A DNA stretch of 64,000 nt. Origin: CAZELM01 sp964512995 (GTDB taxonomy: Bacteria; CSSED10-310). The notes under the pieces were generated by a model that was given only the letters and a program-made list of their open reading frames with translations, made no database searches and had not been told where the DNA came from. Each line of letters begins with the position of its first letter. The stretch's first letter is position 1. Both the position numbers and the translations under genes were made by a program. Location of the stretch: the NCBI GenBank assembly GCA_964512995.1, contig CAZELM010000010.1, forward strand, positions 1-64,000, given 5' to 3'. Positions 18,241-26,993 of the stretch are shown here, piece by piece.

Positions 18241-18730
18241 CAACAATCGTCGCACTGGTTATAACAATCGTCGCACTGGTCATAACATCCGTCGTATTGG
18301 TGATAACATCCATCGTATCGGTGATAACATCCGTCGTATCGGTGATAACATCCGTCGTATCGGTGATAACATCCGTCGTATTGGCGATAACATCCGTCGT
18401 ATCGGTGATAACATCCGTCGTATTGGCGATAACATCCGTCGTATTGGTGATAACATCCGTCGTATTGGCGATAACATCCGTCGTATTGGCGATAACATCC
18501 GTCGTATCGGCGATAACATCCGTCGTATCGGCGATAACATCCNNNNNNNNNNNNNNNNNNNNNNNNNNNNNNNNNNNNNNNNNNNNNNNNNNNNNNNNNN
18601 NNNNNNNNNNNNNNNNNNNNNNNNNNNNNNNNNNNNNNNNNNGGCGATAACATCCGTCGTATCGGCGATAACATCCGTCGTATCGGCGATAACATCCGTC
18701 GTATCGGCGATAACATTCATCGTAACGAAG
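18240..18730. repeat. 21-bp tandem repeat (minisatellite) with assembly gap
   Basis: Units of 21 bp with core ATAACATCCGTCGTATCGGCG start at 18282 and recur every 21 bp (18303, 18324 ... 18534), and again at 18647, 18668, 18689 and 18710. Two degenerate units precede (18240, 18261) and the last unit is degenerate. Variation is mostly T/C at two sites. Each intact junction makes an odd palindrome, TATCG-G-CGATA. Because 21 is a multiple of 3, long frames stay open on both strands with simple heptapeptide repeats, so coding is doubtful. There are no spacers, so this is not a CRISPR. Confidence 0.9.
18543..18642. other. Run of 100 N (assembly gap)
   Basis: Exactly 100 unknown bases inside the tandem array. 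Repeat phase is not kept across it: 18534 to 18647 is 113 bp, which is not a multiple of 21. The length is therefore a placeholder and the true copy number is unknown. Confidence 0.95.
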
Positions 18731-18794
18731 GCCCATTTACGGTGACCGGTCATTATATCGGTCGTAATCATTCATCGGAAAAAATTCCTCTGGA

Positions 18795-18969
18795 AAGAGG
18801 GGTGGCACGCAGAATCATTTTACTGAAAACAGGCAGGCCTGTTGGACGGGTTGATTCTGTGTGACGAGGTGTGTATTCTGAATTTCAGAACACACCCCGT
18901 CTCTGCTCCGATCACCATGAAGCCATGCTGGATCCAGTCCAAACGTGGTTTCGCAGAGCCACCCCTCTT
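18795..18969. repeat. Nested inverted-repeat element, about 175 bp
   Basis: Outer arms AAGAGGGGTGGC (18795-18806) and GCCACCCCTCTT (18958-18969) are perfect. Inside are an arm ACGCAGAATCA / TGATTCTGTGT tipped by AACAGG-CAGG-CCTGTT, a second arm GGTGTGT..TCTGAA / TTCAGAACACACC (about 18869-18898), and a third CTCTGC / GCAGAG (18901-18906, 18953-18958) that contains CTGGATCCAG. No open frame. It could be a structured RNA or a small non-autonomous element. Confidence 0.6.
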
Positions 18970-19327
18970 AATAGCCCCTCAGTCCGGTTCCGGATTATAA
19001 TCAGGAAAATTATTTGGCATCAAAATGAAATGGCTGTAAAATCCAAAGTAGTTGAAGTTACTTAGAAAAGGGGATTCAAACTGGTTCTCACCGACTGAAC
19101 GATTACTATTTGTCATACCGATGTTACTTTCACCATAGATGACGATTACATTTACACCCGGAATATCCACAAGGCAGACAGAGACTGATTTGATCTCGCG
19201 TATCAGAACACAGAAGGATTGTCCGGAAATATTGCGCAATAGGCAAGGAATCGGTTTCAAACCTGTGGATTCCCTGAATGGTTGTGAGTATCCCTCCCGC
19301 TGGAATCGCACCGATCTTGCTTTCGAA

Positions 19328-21898
19328 TCAGTCGTTGGTTTCTCTGTTTGATATATAACCCAGAGATTGCAGCATCTTCTCCGTGTCCGGATCGATCCAT
19401 CGGTCTTCGGGTTTCTGCGCGTCGCCGGGGATCATTTCCCGCAGGAGACGCATCAAGGGATCAATCCAAAGGCTTTGGTTCTCGGGGGTTCTTTCAATGG
19501 CATCCAGTTCCGCGGGATCATTGTGGAGGTGATACATCTCCAACTCCGCGCCAGTCGGCCGGTCCCGAAAAAAATACAGACTGCGATCCCGGTTCCGGAT
19601 GGAAAAAATGGTCTCCCGCGCTTCAATACCAAATGTTTCTCCCCAGATATGACGAGCACGCATCGAATCATCCTGTTGTGTCAGCACATTTTTCCCAGCC
19701 AAGGGAGCCGTATCATAAACCGGTTTTAGTTGCTCAGAATCAGATATCGGTGGATCCGTCCATTGAGCACCAGGCATCTTTTGGTTACCGGCCTCTTTGC
19801 CCGGATAGATCAGGTCTCCCGGTTCCACTCCCAGGAGCCCCGACAGAATCGTCGGAAACAGATCGACATGGCTACTCAACCGGGTATCACAGCGTGGCTG
19901 GATGGATGCATGGGACAGCAGCAATGGGACCGCCAGAAGTGGTTCATACAACTGATGAATATGACCCCAGAAAGCATGCTCCCCCAGCGATTCTCCATGA
20001 TCAGCGGTGACCATCAGCAGAGCATCATCCAGACATCCCGATGATTGAAGCAGTCGGAACAGTCTTCCGAGTTCGCCGTCCAGATATTCCACTTCCTGGA
20101 GGTATCGGTCTGCCAGAGTCTGATCATCTGGATCATCATACCCCTGGAAGGAGATCTGAATGCGTCGACTGGATGCGGATGGATTGTGAATGGTCACTTC
20201 GGCGTTATCTTGCACATGCCAGACATTTCCCATGAGTGTTGTGTTTCTGAACTCCCAACCCCGAGATTTTTCCATGACGACATCCGGCAAGCTCGAATCG
20301 AACTGCTGAACATAACAACCTTTTCCGGATTTCAATCGGAGCAGGCACAAGGTATCTCCCGGCTTCACATCCATTTCCACCGTGTGTGTCTGAGCATCCG
20401 CAATGTTCCATGAGGCAATAACCCGATCATCCACCTGGAGTGATAATGGTTCGCCCGTCAATCCCGGCGGAGAGTACGGCATATGGGGATCATAATAATG
20501 AAACCAAAAGAAAAATCGCTCCATCGGGTTCCATCCGTTCAGGAATTCCCGGATATGTTCGTTTGTTTCACCGGCAGTGTATGCGCTTTTGGAGATACAT
20601 TCCTGATAATGCGCAAATCCCGAGTGATATCCGAATTTTCGATTCAGAACGCCGGCACTGACAAATCCGGCATTGTAGAAACCCGCTGCCCGGAGTATCC
20701 GGGGGAAGGTCAATGATTTGGCGGATAACGGCTGGATATTCGACAGAACACCGGCTTCATGGGGGTATCGACCGGTAAAAATCGACGCATGCGCCGGGCC
20801 GGTGATGGGAACGTGGGAGTAAGCGTGTAAAAACTGAGCGCTTCTGAGTGATAACCGATCCAGAACTGGTGTCCGGGCCATCGGATTTCCATAACACCCC
20901 AGTGCATCTTTCCGCAACGTATCCAAGGTGATCAGAATACCGTTCTGAGCCAGATGCCGCCAGCCATTGGGAGACGATACGTGGCAGGCCGAGATCGTGA
21001 TCTCCTGGCTCCCCTCCGCGTGCGATGAAGGTACCATGCAGATTTCGAGGAGAGCGGGAGTGTGTCGGGAATGTGGCAGATCCAATGTGGCTGACGCACC
21101 CGACTCCTTCAGGATCATCAATTCTTTCAATATCTGGCCATTCAGGAAAATTTGTGCTTTCGTATCGGACATCCCCGGATTGTCCATCGACAGGCGAAGG
21201 CGGGTTTGGGCGGGATAGAACAATTCCCTCCTGATCAACGCTGGAAGAGATACACTGACTCCCTGACCCGAAGCGGATGGCGATTGCGTGTCAGGGAGAC
21301 GGGGAGGATAGTCGATCGGATTGAGGCTTCCACCATCGGTCACAAATACGAGTTCCCGAAACTTGACTGCCAGATGCCGACGGTCTGTGGAGGCGGGATC
21401 AGAGAGATATGGTTGAAACACCTTGGAATAGCTCAGCGTCACCTGATTGATGCCATACCGGATATCGTGTTCCGGGAGGACCACCCGATAATCATGCCAG
21501 CCGGGCATGATGGATAATGGTGGAAGAAGATGGCCATTCACATCGATCTGGACCGTTAATTTGCTGAGCGCATCGATGTCCGGACGCATCGCCCGGATCA
21601 CCAGTGTCCGTTTGCCGGGTGTAATAAAGGCCGGTTTTAATACTGTTTTCCAGCCATACGACCAACATCCTCCCCCATCCGATTCCCAGATACCGGATTC
21701 GAACACCGGATCGCGGATGTCCCAGAGGGGGAGCCGGTTGGTTTCATGATGAATCTCCAGCAAATCCGGTCGGGATAACATGTCCAGATGCCATTGGTTC
21801 ATACGATCCTGGCATCCGAAAAAACAGAGGAGCGTGATCGGTAAGAGGATCTTCCAGCCTACCCGTATCGGACGCAATCCCTTATTCCCGAGGACCAT
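19328..21898 (-). CDS. Sulfatase-like lipoprotein with beta-domain insertions
   Basis: 856 residues. A lipoprotein signal ends at C29 (CFFG-C). Residues 30-315 are beta-rich and of no known family. The alkaline-phosphatase/sulfatase domain runs from about 318, with D326 and D331 (LDTLRKD) and the metal motif TADHGESLGEH. The nucleophile site, C/S-x-P-x-R in sulfatases, reads T366-G-P-A-H370, so formylglycine cannot form; Thr may act directly, as in LtaS/EptA-type transferases. Between YYDPHMPYSPP and ADRYLQEVEYLDGELGRL there is an extra beta-type insert of about 110 residues. It ends the wzm-wzt cluster and probably edits the exported glycan in the periplasm. Confidence 0.85.
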   Translation of the reverse strand: MVLGNKGLRPIRVGWKILLPITLLCFFGCQDRMNQWHLDMLSRPDLLEIHHETNRLPLWDIRDPVFESGIWESDGGGCWSYGWKTVLKPAFITPGKRTLVIRAMRPDIDALSKLTVQIDVNGHLLPPLSIMPGWHDYRVVLPEHDIRYGINQVTLSYSKVFQPYLSDPASTDRRHLAVKFRELVFVTDGGSLNPIDYPPRLPDTQSPSASGQGVSVSLPALIRRELFYPAQTRLRLSMDNPGMSDTKAQIFLNGQILKELMILKESGASATLDLPHSRHTPALLEICMVPSSHAEGSQEITISACHVSSPNGWRHLAQNGILITLDTLRKDALGCYGNPMARTPVLDRLSLRSAQFLHAYSHVPITGPAHASIFTGRYPHEAGVLSNIQPLSAKSLTFPRILRAAGFYNAGFVSAGVLNRKFGYHSGFAHYQECISKSAYTAGETNEHIREFLNGWNPMERFFFWFHYYDPHMPYSPPGLTGEPLSLQVDDRVIASWNIADAQTHTVEMDVKPGDTLCLLRLKSGKGCYVQQFDSSLPDVVMEKSRGWEFRNTTLMGNVWHVQDNAEVTIHNPSASSRRIQISFQGYDDPDDQTLADRYLQEVEYLDGELGRLFRLLQSSGCLDDALLMVTADHGESLGEHAFWGHIHQLYEPLLAVPLLLSHASIQPRCDTRLSSHVDLFPTILSGLLGVEPGDLIYPGKEAGNQKMPGAQWTDPPISDSEQLKPVYDTAPLAGKNVLTQQDDSMRARHIWGETFGIEARETIFSIRNRDRSLYFFRDRPTGAELEMYHLHNDPAELDAIERTPENQSLWIDPLMRLLREMIPGDAQKPEDRWIDPDTEKMLQSLGYISNRETND

Positions 21899-21937
21899 GA
21901 AATCACCTATCGCGCAAGGCGGAAAATGGAAAAAGAG

Positions 21938-23050
21938 TTATTTTTCGGTTCTCAGCCGGGATGTCAGGGCATTGATCACATGATCCCATGTTATGGTGCG
22001 GATGGTTTGCTTACCGGTCTCTCCCAGTTTCCGGCCACGATCCGGCATCTCGAACCATTGATCCAATATTCGGGCCAGGGCTTCGGGATGAGGTTCAGCG
22101 ATCAGCCCGGTCCTTCCGTCCTCTACAAACTCCAGAACACCCCCTGAATCGGATGCGGTGAGAACGATTTTGCCGGAATGAAAGGCTTCGAGTGTGATGT
22201 ATCCGTAATCCTCATCCAATGGTGCATAGAATACAGCCCCACAGGTTGCGTATTGCTGGATCAGGTCTTCTTCCGGCACAAATCCATGAAAGACAACCCG
22301 ATTACCCAATCCCAGTTCTGTGGCCAGGTTTTTCAGGTTGTCACCCTGTGGACCCTGCCCGACGATGTGCGCACAGATGGGGTGGCGCGTACAGGATAGC
22401 GCCCGAATAAACAGGTCAACCCGTTTATTCAGTTCCAGCCGTCCGGCGCACAGGACAACATCGCTATACTCCCGGCACTCGTATCGGCCGGTCAATGGGG
22501 GAGGATGATACAATGGCTCGCTGTCAATATTCAGATATTTTTTCATCCGATGAGAGACATTCCTGGAATTGGTAAAGATATCGCGACACTCCATCAACGA
22601 TTTCCTGTCCAGATCGTAGAGAATCCCTCTCACTTCGTCATCATCCGGAGAATCAGAGAAATCGGTATATGCGGTATTCAATAAATCATAGATTTGCCGA
22701 TGCTGGTGCAGGACCCATGCAATTTTTCTGGGATGCCGGGCGGCGTACGATGGGAATCGGGTCGTGATCAGCAGATCCACCGGCAACCCATAAAAATGCG
22801 TCAAATCCAGAAACCGCCACGCCAGCACATCATTGATGATCTGCCGGGGCGGGTACCATTTGAGGGGTAATCGAACGACATCCACTTCATAATGGCGGGA
22901 AACCAGTTCGCGGCGAAGTGACTCGATATGATTCTCCGCGCCTCCATAAACAAACGGAATCTGAACCGCACAGATGAGAATCCGTGGGGGTCTGTTCCGG
23001 GGTAGTTCCGGAGGCGTCATCGGTGAATAGGTGGGTATGCGGCTGGTCAT
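21938..23050 (-). CDS. GT4 glycosyltransferase
   Basis: 370 residues, of usual length for the family. The N-terminal half has ILICAVQIPFVYGGAENHIESL, a GGxE loop that binds the acceptor. The C-terminal half has AGRLELNKRVD, VGQGPQ and the E-x7-E site EDYGYITLEAFHSGKIV (about 285-305). It resembles the first half of the double glycosyltransferase at 8.9-11.6 kb in motif wording, suggesting related donors. A GGAG site lies about 10 nt before the ATG. It sits between the methyltransferase and the sulfatase-like gene in the export operon. Confidence 0.9.
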   Translation of the reverse strand: MTSRIPTYSPMTPPELPRNRPPRILICAVQIPFVYGGAENHIESLRRELVSRHYEVDVVRLPLKWYPPRQIINDVLAWRFLDLTHFYGLPVDLLITTRFPSYAARHPRKIAWVLHQHRQIYDLLNTAYTDFSDSPDDDEVRGILYDLDRKSLMECRDIFTNSRNVSHRMKKYLNIDSEPLYHPPPLTGRYECREYSDVVLCAGRLELNKRVDLFIRALSCTRHPICAHIVGQGPQGDNLKNLATELGLGNRVVFHGFVPEEDLIQQYATCGAVFYAPLDEDYGYITLEAFHSGKIVLTASDSGGVLEFVEDGRTGLIAEPHPEALARILDQWFEMPDRGRKLGETGKQTIRTITWDHVINALTSRLRTEK

Positions 23051-23056
23051 GGAACA

Positions 23057-24559
23057 TCACTCCCCATTCACCATTTCGGCATGGCCATCCGGAGCCGGCT
23101 TTTTTCCGATGATGGCGATGTCACTTGGAGCGAAGATAAAGTGGTGCATGTGTGTAACAATTTCCATTATCGAAGACAGCGTGGCGTGGAGCGATGGAGG
23201 GATATCCGGTGGCATTGGTGGTAATTCCGGAATGTGAGCGGCCGGTGAGCGATATTGCAACTGAACGTCGGCAAATCCGGTTGTTTCCGTCAGGAAGCGA
23301 TATGTTTCCGGGTGCAGAATCGTCTGATGAGTGGGATCCCGGAAGTAGTAATTCAGCAGGGCAAAGGGAGATGCGGTATTGATTGTTTCATATACCAGCA
23401 CTCCACCCGGACGCAACACCCGATGGGCTTGCTGAAGACACTGCTGAAACTGGCTCACCGGCAGATGTTCCACAACCTGTCCTGCAAATAGTCCGCCGAT
23501 GCTGTTATCGGGAGTGGCATTCAGGATGGTCAGTGCATCTGCGTGAACAACGGCCAGTTTCTTCTGAGCGCAGATTTCCACCATATCCCGGTTGCTGTCG
23601 ATCCCGGATGCCGCGATGCCATGCTCCCGAAGCAGTTCCAGGAATTCTCCGCGTCCACATCCGATGTCCAGTACCGGTTCATGGCCGGTGAAGTATCCGA
23701 TATAAGGAGATTGAGACTCCCGTATCTGTTCCTCTGGACCACGACCTTTTGTTTCAAACAGATAGTAGGCATAATCACTGCCCATGGAATGCTCTGGAGG
23801 AGGGATTGATTCGGGTGATGAAGGACTCCGGTCAGGCTGAAGCAGGGATTCGATTTTTCTGTGTTGGAGGGCTAATCCGCGAACCATTTCCTGCTCCAGT
23901 TTTTTGAACAGATCGTTGGTATTATGCAGCCAGGTTAAAACTTCAGTCTGACGTCGATCAAGTCCTTCGTGGAGTATATCCATGCGGTCCGTTAAAAATT
24001 GCGCCATTTCTGAGATCAGGTTATGGGGCATCTGATGGCATCGATGTATTTTTTCATCGACCATGGGTACAATCGACTGGCCATAAAGCGCAATCCAGGC
24101 GTTCAGATCCCGCTGCTGCGCGGCAAAGAGCCGCAACCGATGATTGATTTCATTGATCGATCGGGTTGAGGCAGAAATGAACCGTTCCATTCGCTCGATT
24201 TCATCTGCGAAGCCGAATCGCAAAATCCGTCTGATCAGGTTTCGGAGAATGGCTTTTATGCCGTGCTGGGTCGGATTCGGGAAATTTGTTTCCGCCGATT
24301 TATTCAGGTCACGCAAGGCCTGATCGAGTTGTTCGGCATCAACGAGATCGCCGTCAGTGGCATAATGAGCATTGATAAGATCGAGCTGTTGCTCATAGTT
24401 CTTCCGGATTTCACTGAATGCTTCCTTGTCCACATCTGGATTGAGTTCCCGGAACATTTCCGTTGAGCTGAGATTCAGAACTTGATTGGAATGCTTTTCA
24501 GACAAGGTCTGAATGGCTTTTTGTATTTTGGGAGATAACCTGTTCTCGGGATTTTTCAT
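23057..24559 (-). CDS. Methyltransferase with long helical N-terminus (possible chain terminator)
   Basis: 500 residues. About 1-250 is predicted helical and coiled coil, rich in Glu, Arg and Gln. The class I SAM methyltransferase domain follows, with VLDIGCGRGEF (D298), an acidic end to strand 2 (SGIDSN), VHADAL and a GQVVEHLP motif. In Wzm/Wzt O-antigen systems a methyltransferase with a coiled coil (WbdD is the known example) caps the chain, and Wzt reads the cap. The order here, coil then enzyme, is the reverse of WbdD and there is no kinase domain. Its place next to a Wzt with the C-terminal domain supports this role, by inference. Confidence 0.8.
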   Translation of the reverse strand: MKNPENRLSPKIQKAIQTLSEKHSNQVLNLSSTEMFRELNPDVDKEAFSEIRKNYEQQLDLINAHYATDGDLVDAEQLDQALRDLNKSAETNFPNPTQHGIKAILRNLIRRILRFGFADEIERMERFISASTRSINEINHRLRLFAAQQRDLNAWIALYGQSIVPMVDEKIHRCHQMPHNLISEMAQFLTDRMDILHEGLDRRQTEVLTWLHNTNDLFKKLEQEMVRGLALQHRKIESLLQPDRSPSSPESIPPPEHSMGSDYAYYLFETKGRGPEEQIRESQSPYIGYFTGHEPVLDIGCGRGEFLELLREHGIAASGIDSNRDMVEICAQKKLAVVHADALTILNATPDNSIGGLFAGQVVEHLPVSQFQQCLQQAHRVLRPGGVLVYETINTASPFALLNYYFRDPTHQTILHPETYRFLTETTGFADVQLQYRSPAAHIPELPPMPPDIPPSLHATLSSIMEIVTHMHHFIFAPSDIAIIGKKPAPDGHAEMVNGE

Positions 24560-24569
24560 GCGTATGGTA

Positions 24570-25916
24570 CTACTCCTCTGAGATGCTGGAGTGTTCGATT
24601 ATGTCAAGAGTTGAATCGAAATTCCATTGATGATCCAGTTGAAAAATGCCTGCACATTGGATATCCGATCGAAAGCCAAGTCGGTATAGTCGGCTGTGAT
24701 AATCATACGGTGTGCCGTCTTCCGCATGCACAGCGACATCGATCAAATAGGAATTCTGGATGAAGTTGAGACGATCGAACCGGATATCCACCCATCCGGT
24801 TCCCTGGATGGATTGAATTCGTTTGCGCTCGAGCATGGTATTGCTTCCATAGCACCAGGTACCGTCCTGGAGAAAAAAACCGACTCCAAATACAGGATGA
24901 TCTACTTTCTCTTTCGCATAATATTCCAGGTGAATCGTCACGGATTCTCCTGTTTTGAAGACATATCGTTCTTTGCCTGTGCTGTCTCGAACGACAACAT
25001 GCGTAATTTCAACACGGCGGTCTCCCCATCGTTTTTTCTGTTGGTCTTCACCATTATTATCTTCCGATGAGTGTTTGGCCGGATTTTTTTCTTTCAATGT
25101 CTCGGTAAGGGCGTCAAGTGACTCCTGGATTTGTTGATGTTCAGATGCAAATCGTTCTTCTTCCCGTTTGGAAACTGCGATCAGATAGGAATCGATCACT
25201 TCACGGGGTGAACCATTGAGTTTTTCTTCTCCTTTTGCCAGCCAGACGACCCGGGAACACAGCTTTTCAACAGCGGTCAGATCATGGCTCACCAATACAA
25301 TCGTTTTTTTTCTGCGTTTGAAGTCAAAGATACGTTCCAGGCATTTGTGTACGAATGACTGATCCCCGACTGCCAGCACTTCATCGATCAACAGAATATC
25401 CGGATTCACATGGATGGCGACGGCAAAGCCGAGCCGCATAAACATTCCGGAAGAATAAGTACGGACGGGATTGTCGATAAATCGTTCGAGTTCCGCAAAA
25501 CGGACGATCTCATCAAACTTGCGGGAAATATCCTGCTTGCTCAATCCGAGCATGATTCCATTGATGAAGATATTTTCTCTCCCGGAGATCTCCGGATGAA
25601 ATCCAGCTCCCAATTCAATGAGAGCAGACAATCGTCCATCGATACGGATCGATCCGGAATTGGGTTTTAGAATACCTGCGATGATTTTCAGCAAAGTGGA
25701 TTTGCCGGAGCCATTTGAACCGATCAACCCGACCGTTTCGCCCTTGGACACGGAAAAATCGATATGTTTCAGAGCCCAGAACAATCCATCATCATGATCT
25801 TCATCATTCCAGATATCTCGAATCAGAGTGCTTTTCAGTGTCAAAAACCGCTTCCGCCGGTGATGTTTTTTGAATGCTTTTGAAACACCATCCATTTGTA
25901 TGACAGAACGTCCCAT
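24570..25916 (-). CDS. wzt: Polysaccharide ABC exporter ATPase with C-terminal recognition domain
   Basis: 448 residues. The ATPase (about 1-240) has Walker A GSNGSGKS (66-73), signature YSSGM (154-158), Walker B DILLIDE (173-179) and switch H211. After a charged linker a beta-sandwich (about 295-448) matches the Wzt C-terminal domain that binds the modified non-reducing end of the glycan before export. Its ATG overlaps the permease stop by one base (TGATG), so the two are translationally coupled. The extra domain distinguishes it from KpsT, which ends after the ATPase. Confidence 0.92.
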   Translation of the reverse strand: MGRSVIQMDGVSKAFKKHHRRKRFLTLKSTLIRDIWNDEDHDDGLFWALKHIDFSVSKGETVGLIGSNGSGKSTLLKIIAGILKPNSGSIRIDGRLSALIELGAGFHPEISGRENIFINGIMLGLSKQDISRKFDEIVRFAELERFIDNPVRTYSSGMFMRLGFAVAIHVNPDILLIDEVLAVGDQSFVHKCLERIFDFKRRKKTIVLVSHDLTAVEKLCSRVVWLAKGEEKLNGSPREVIDSYLIAVSKREEERFASEHQQIQESLDALTETLKEKNPAKHSSEDNNGEDQQKKRWGDRRVEITHVVVRDSTGKERYVFKTGESVTIHLEYYAKEKVDHPVFGVGFFLQDGTWCYGSNTMLERKRIQSIQGTGWVDIRFDRLNFIQNSYLIDVAVHAEDGTPYDYHSRLYRLGFRSDIQCAGIFQLDHQWNFDSTLDIIEHSSISEE

Positions 25917-26812
25917 CAGATTTCCTCCGAAAATGAGACTTTAAAATGGTTAAATATCCAATATCCCAGAACCAGAATGAAAAGTGAAAATACGAAAACC
26001 CCCAGAAGTCCAATCCATGGCAAAGGCTCATTGAACGGGAGTTCATTCACTGTGTTTCCTTCCATCCACTGTAAAAAGACCCGATGGTATGCCACCATGA
26101 TATGTTTCATCGGATTCAGATTGAGAACAAATTGAATGATTGGTTTGGAATGCAGATTCAGATCGTTGATGGAGTATACGATGGGAGACATAAAAAACCA
26201 TAATGTGACGATATTATTGAGAATTTGCTGGATATCCCGGAGGTGGACCGAGAGCGCGGATAATATCAATACGAGTCCGGATGTAAAGAGAAACTGGATA
26301 AGGACAACCAGTGGAAAACCCAGGATATTCCATCCAGGTCGAATACGGTAAACAGCCAGAAAAACAAAGAGGATTGGCAGCGCCAAAAAAAAATGGATCA
26401 GATTGGTGATAATGACGACGAGGGGGAGTATTTCTGCAGGAAACATCACTCTTTTAACCAGGCTGGCACCGGACATGATGGAGTTGCATCCTTCCAGGAG
26501 GCATGAAGAGAACCATACCCAGGGAAGAAGCCCGCAAAACAGATAGATATGATAATATGGCATCCCGTTCCTCAGATAGATTGAGAATACCAGCCAATAA
26601 ACGAGCATCATCAGAAATGGATTGAGCATTGACCAGAGGAATCCCAGGACAGAACCTCTGTAGCGAGCTTTAAGTTCTCTGGAAATCAACACCTGGATCA
26701 ATGCTCGATATCGAAATAAGTCAACAATGGATCGCCACACCACTCTTTCCTCCCACAACGAGAGTCCATGTTCAGGAGGAGGAATGTACCATTCACTTCC
26801 GGTTTGTTTCAA
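25916..26812 (-). CDS. wzm: Polysaccharide ABC exporter permease
   Basis: 298 residues, typical for an ABC-2 permease. A cytoplasmic N-terminus is followed by the conserved LISRELKARYRGSVLGFLW segment and six hydrophobic spans, with SPIVYS near the fifth. It forms the inner-membrane channel for a completed undecaprenol-linked glycan, together with the Wzt ATPase encoded next. It is first in the 26.8-19.3 kb minus-strand cluster, divergent from the secreted protein at 26994 across about 180 bp. Confidence 0.92.
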   Translation of the reverse strand: MKQTGSEWYIPPPEHGLSLWEERVVWRSIVDLFRYRALIQVLISRELKARYRGSVLGFLWSMLNPFLMMLVYWLVFSIYLRNGMPYYHIYLFCGLLPWVWFSSCLLEGCNSIMSGASLVKRVMFPAEILPLVVIITNLIHFFLALPILFVFLAVYRIRPGWNILGFPLVVLIQFLFTSGLVLILSALSVHLRDIQQILNNIVTLWFFMSPIVYSINDLNLHSKPIIQFVLNLNPMKHIMVAYHRVFLQWMEGNTVNELPFNEPLPWIGLLGVFVFSLFILVLGYWIFNHFKVSFSEEI

Positions 26813-26918
26813 GAAGGATTGTTGTGTTTATTTCTATCATGGATAAAATTCACATTGAGGAGATAGGCAGACAGGCTACTCCCCTGTCTGTAGAGGCTGT
26901 GAAATCAACCCCGGCTAT

Positions 26919-26946
26919 TTTACCTCATCAGATTTTCATTTATAAT
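26919..26946 (+). promoter_or_regulatory. Sigma70-type promoter of the secreted propeller-like gene
   Basis: TTTACC (26919-26924), a 16-nt spacer and a perfect TATAAT (26941-26946), about 48 nt before the ATG. Strong -10, weaker -35. Confidence 0.6.
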
Positions 26947-26993
26947 GAGGCTAGAGCACTATCAATACCGACGATGCTGTCAAAGGAGGATTT

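Larger units (their letters stand above)
18038..19327. other. Long non-coding zone between dockerin and sulfatase-like genes
   Basis: About 1.3 kb holding, in order, a promoter region, two GC-rich hairpins, the 21-bp array with its gap, the nested inverted-repeat element, and about 350 bp (18970-19327) with no clear feature. A 110-codon minus-strand frame from a GTG in that last part has no ribosome site and no recognisable fold. Confidence 0.6.

Noticed and set aside
18240..18730. A CRISPR array
   Set aside because: Units are head-to-tail with no unique spacers and no cas genes nearby.
18113..18745. Open frames on both strands through the 21-bp repeat, with heptapeptide repeats
   Set aside because: Length 21 keeps all frames open, the frames cross an N gap whose length is a placeholder, and no clear ribosome site or non-repeat domain supports a protein.
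18979..19311. Minus-strand frame of 110 codons after the sulfatase-like gene
   Set aside because: It needs a GTG start with no ribosome site and shows no recognisable fold, so it was left out.
18038..19327. An integrated mobile element with its own transposase
   Set aside because: No transposase, integrase or target duplication could be read; only non-coding repeats are present.
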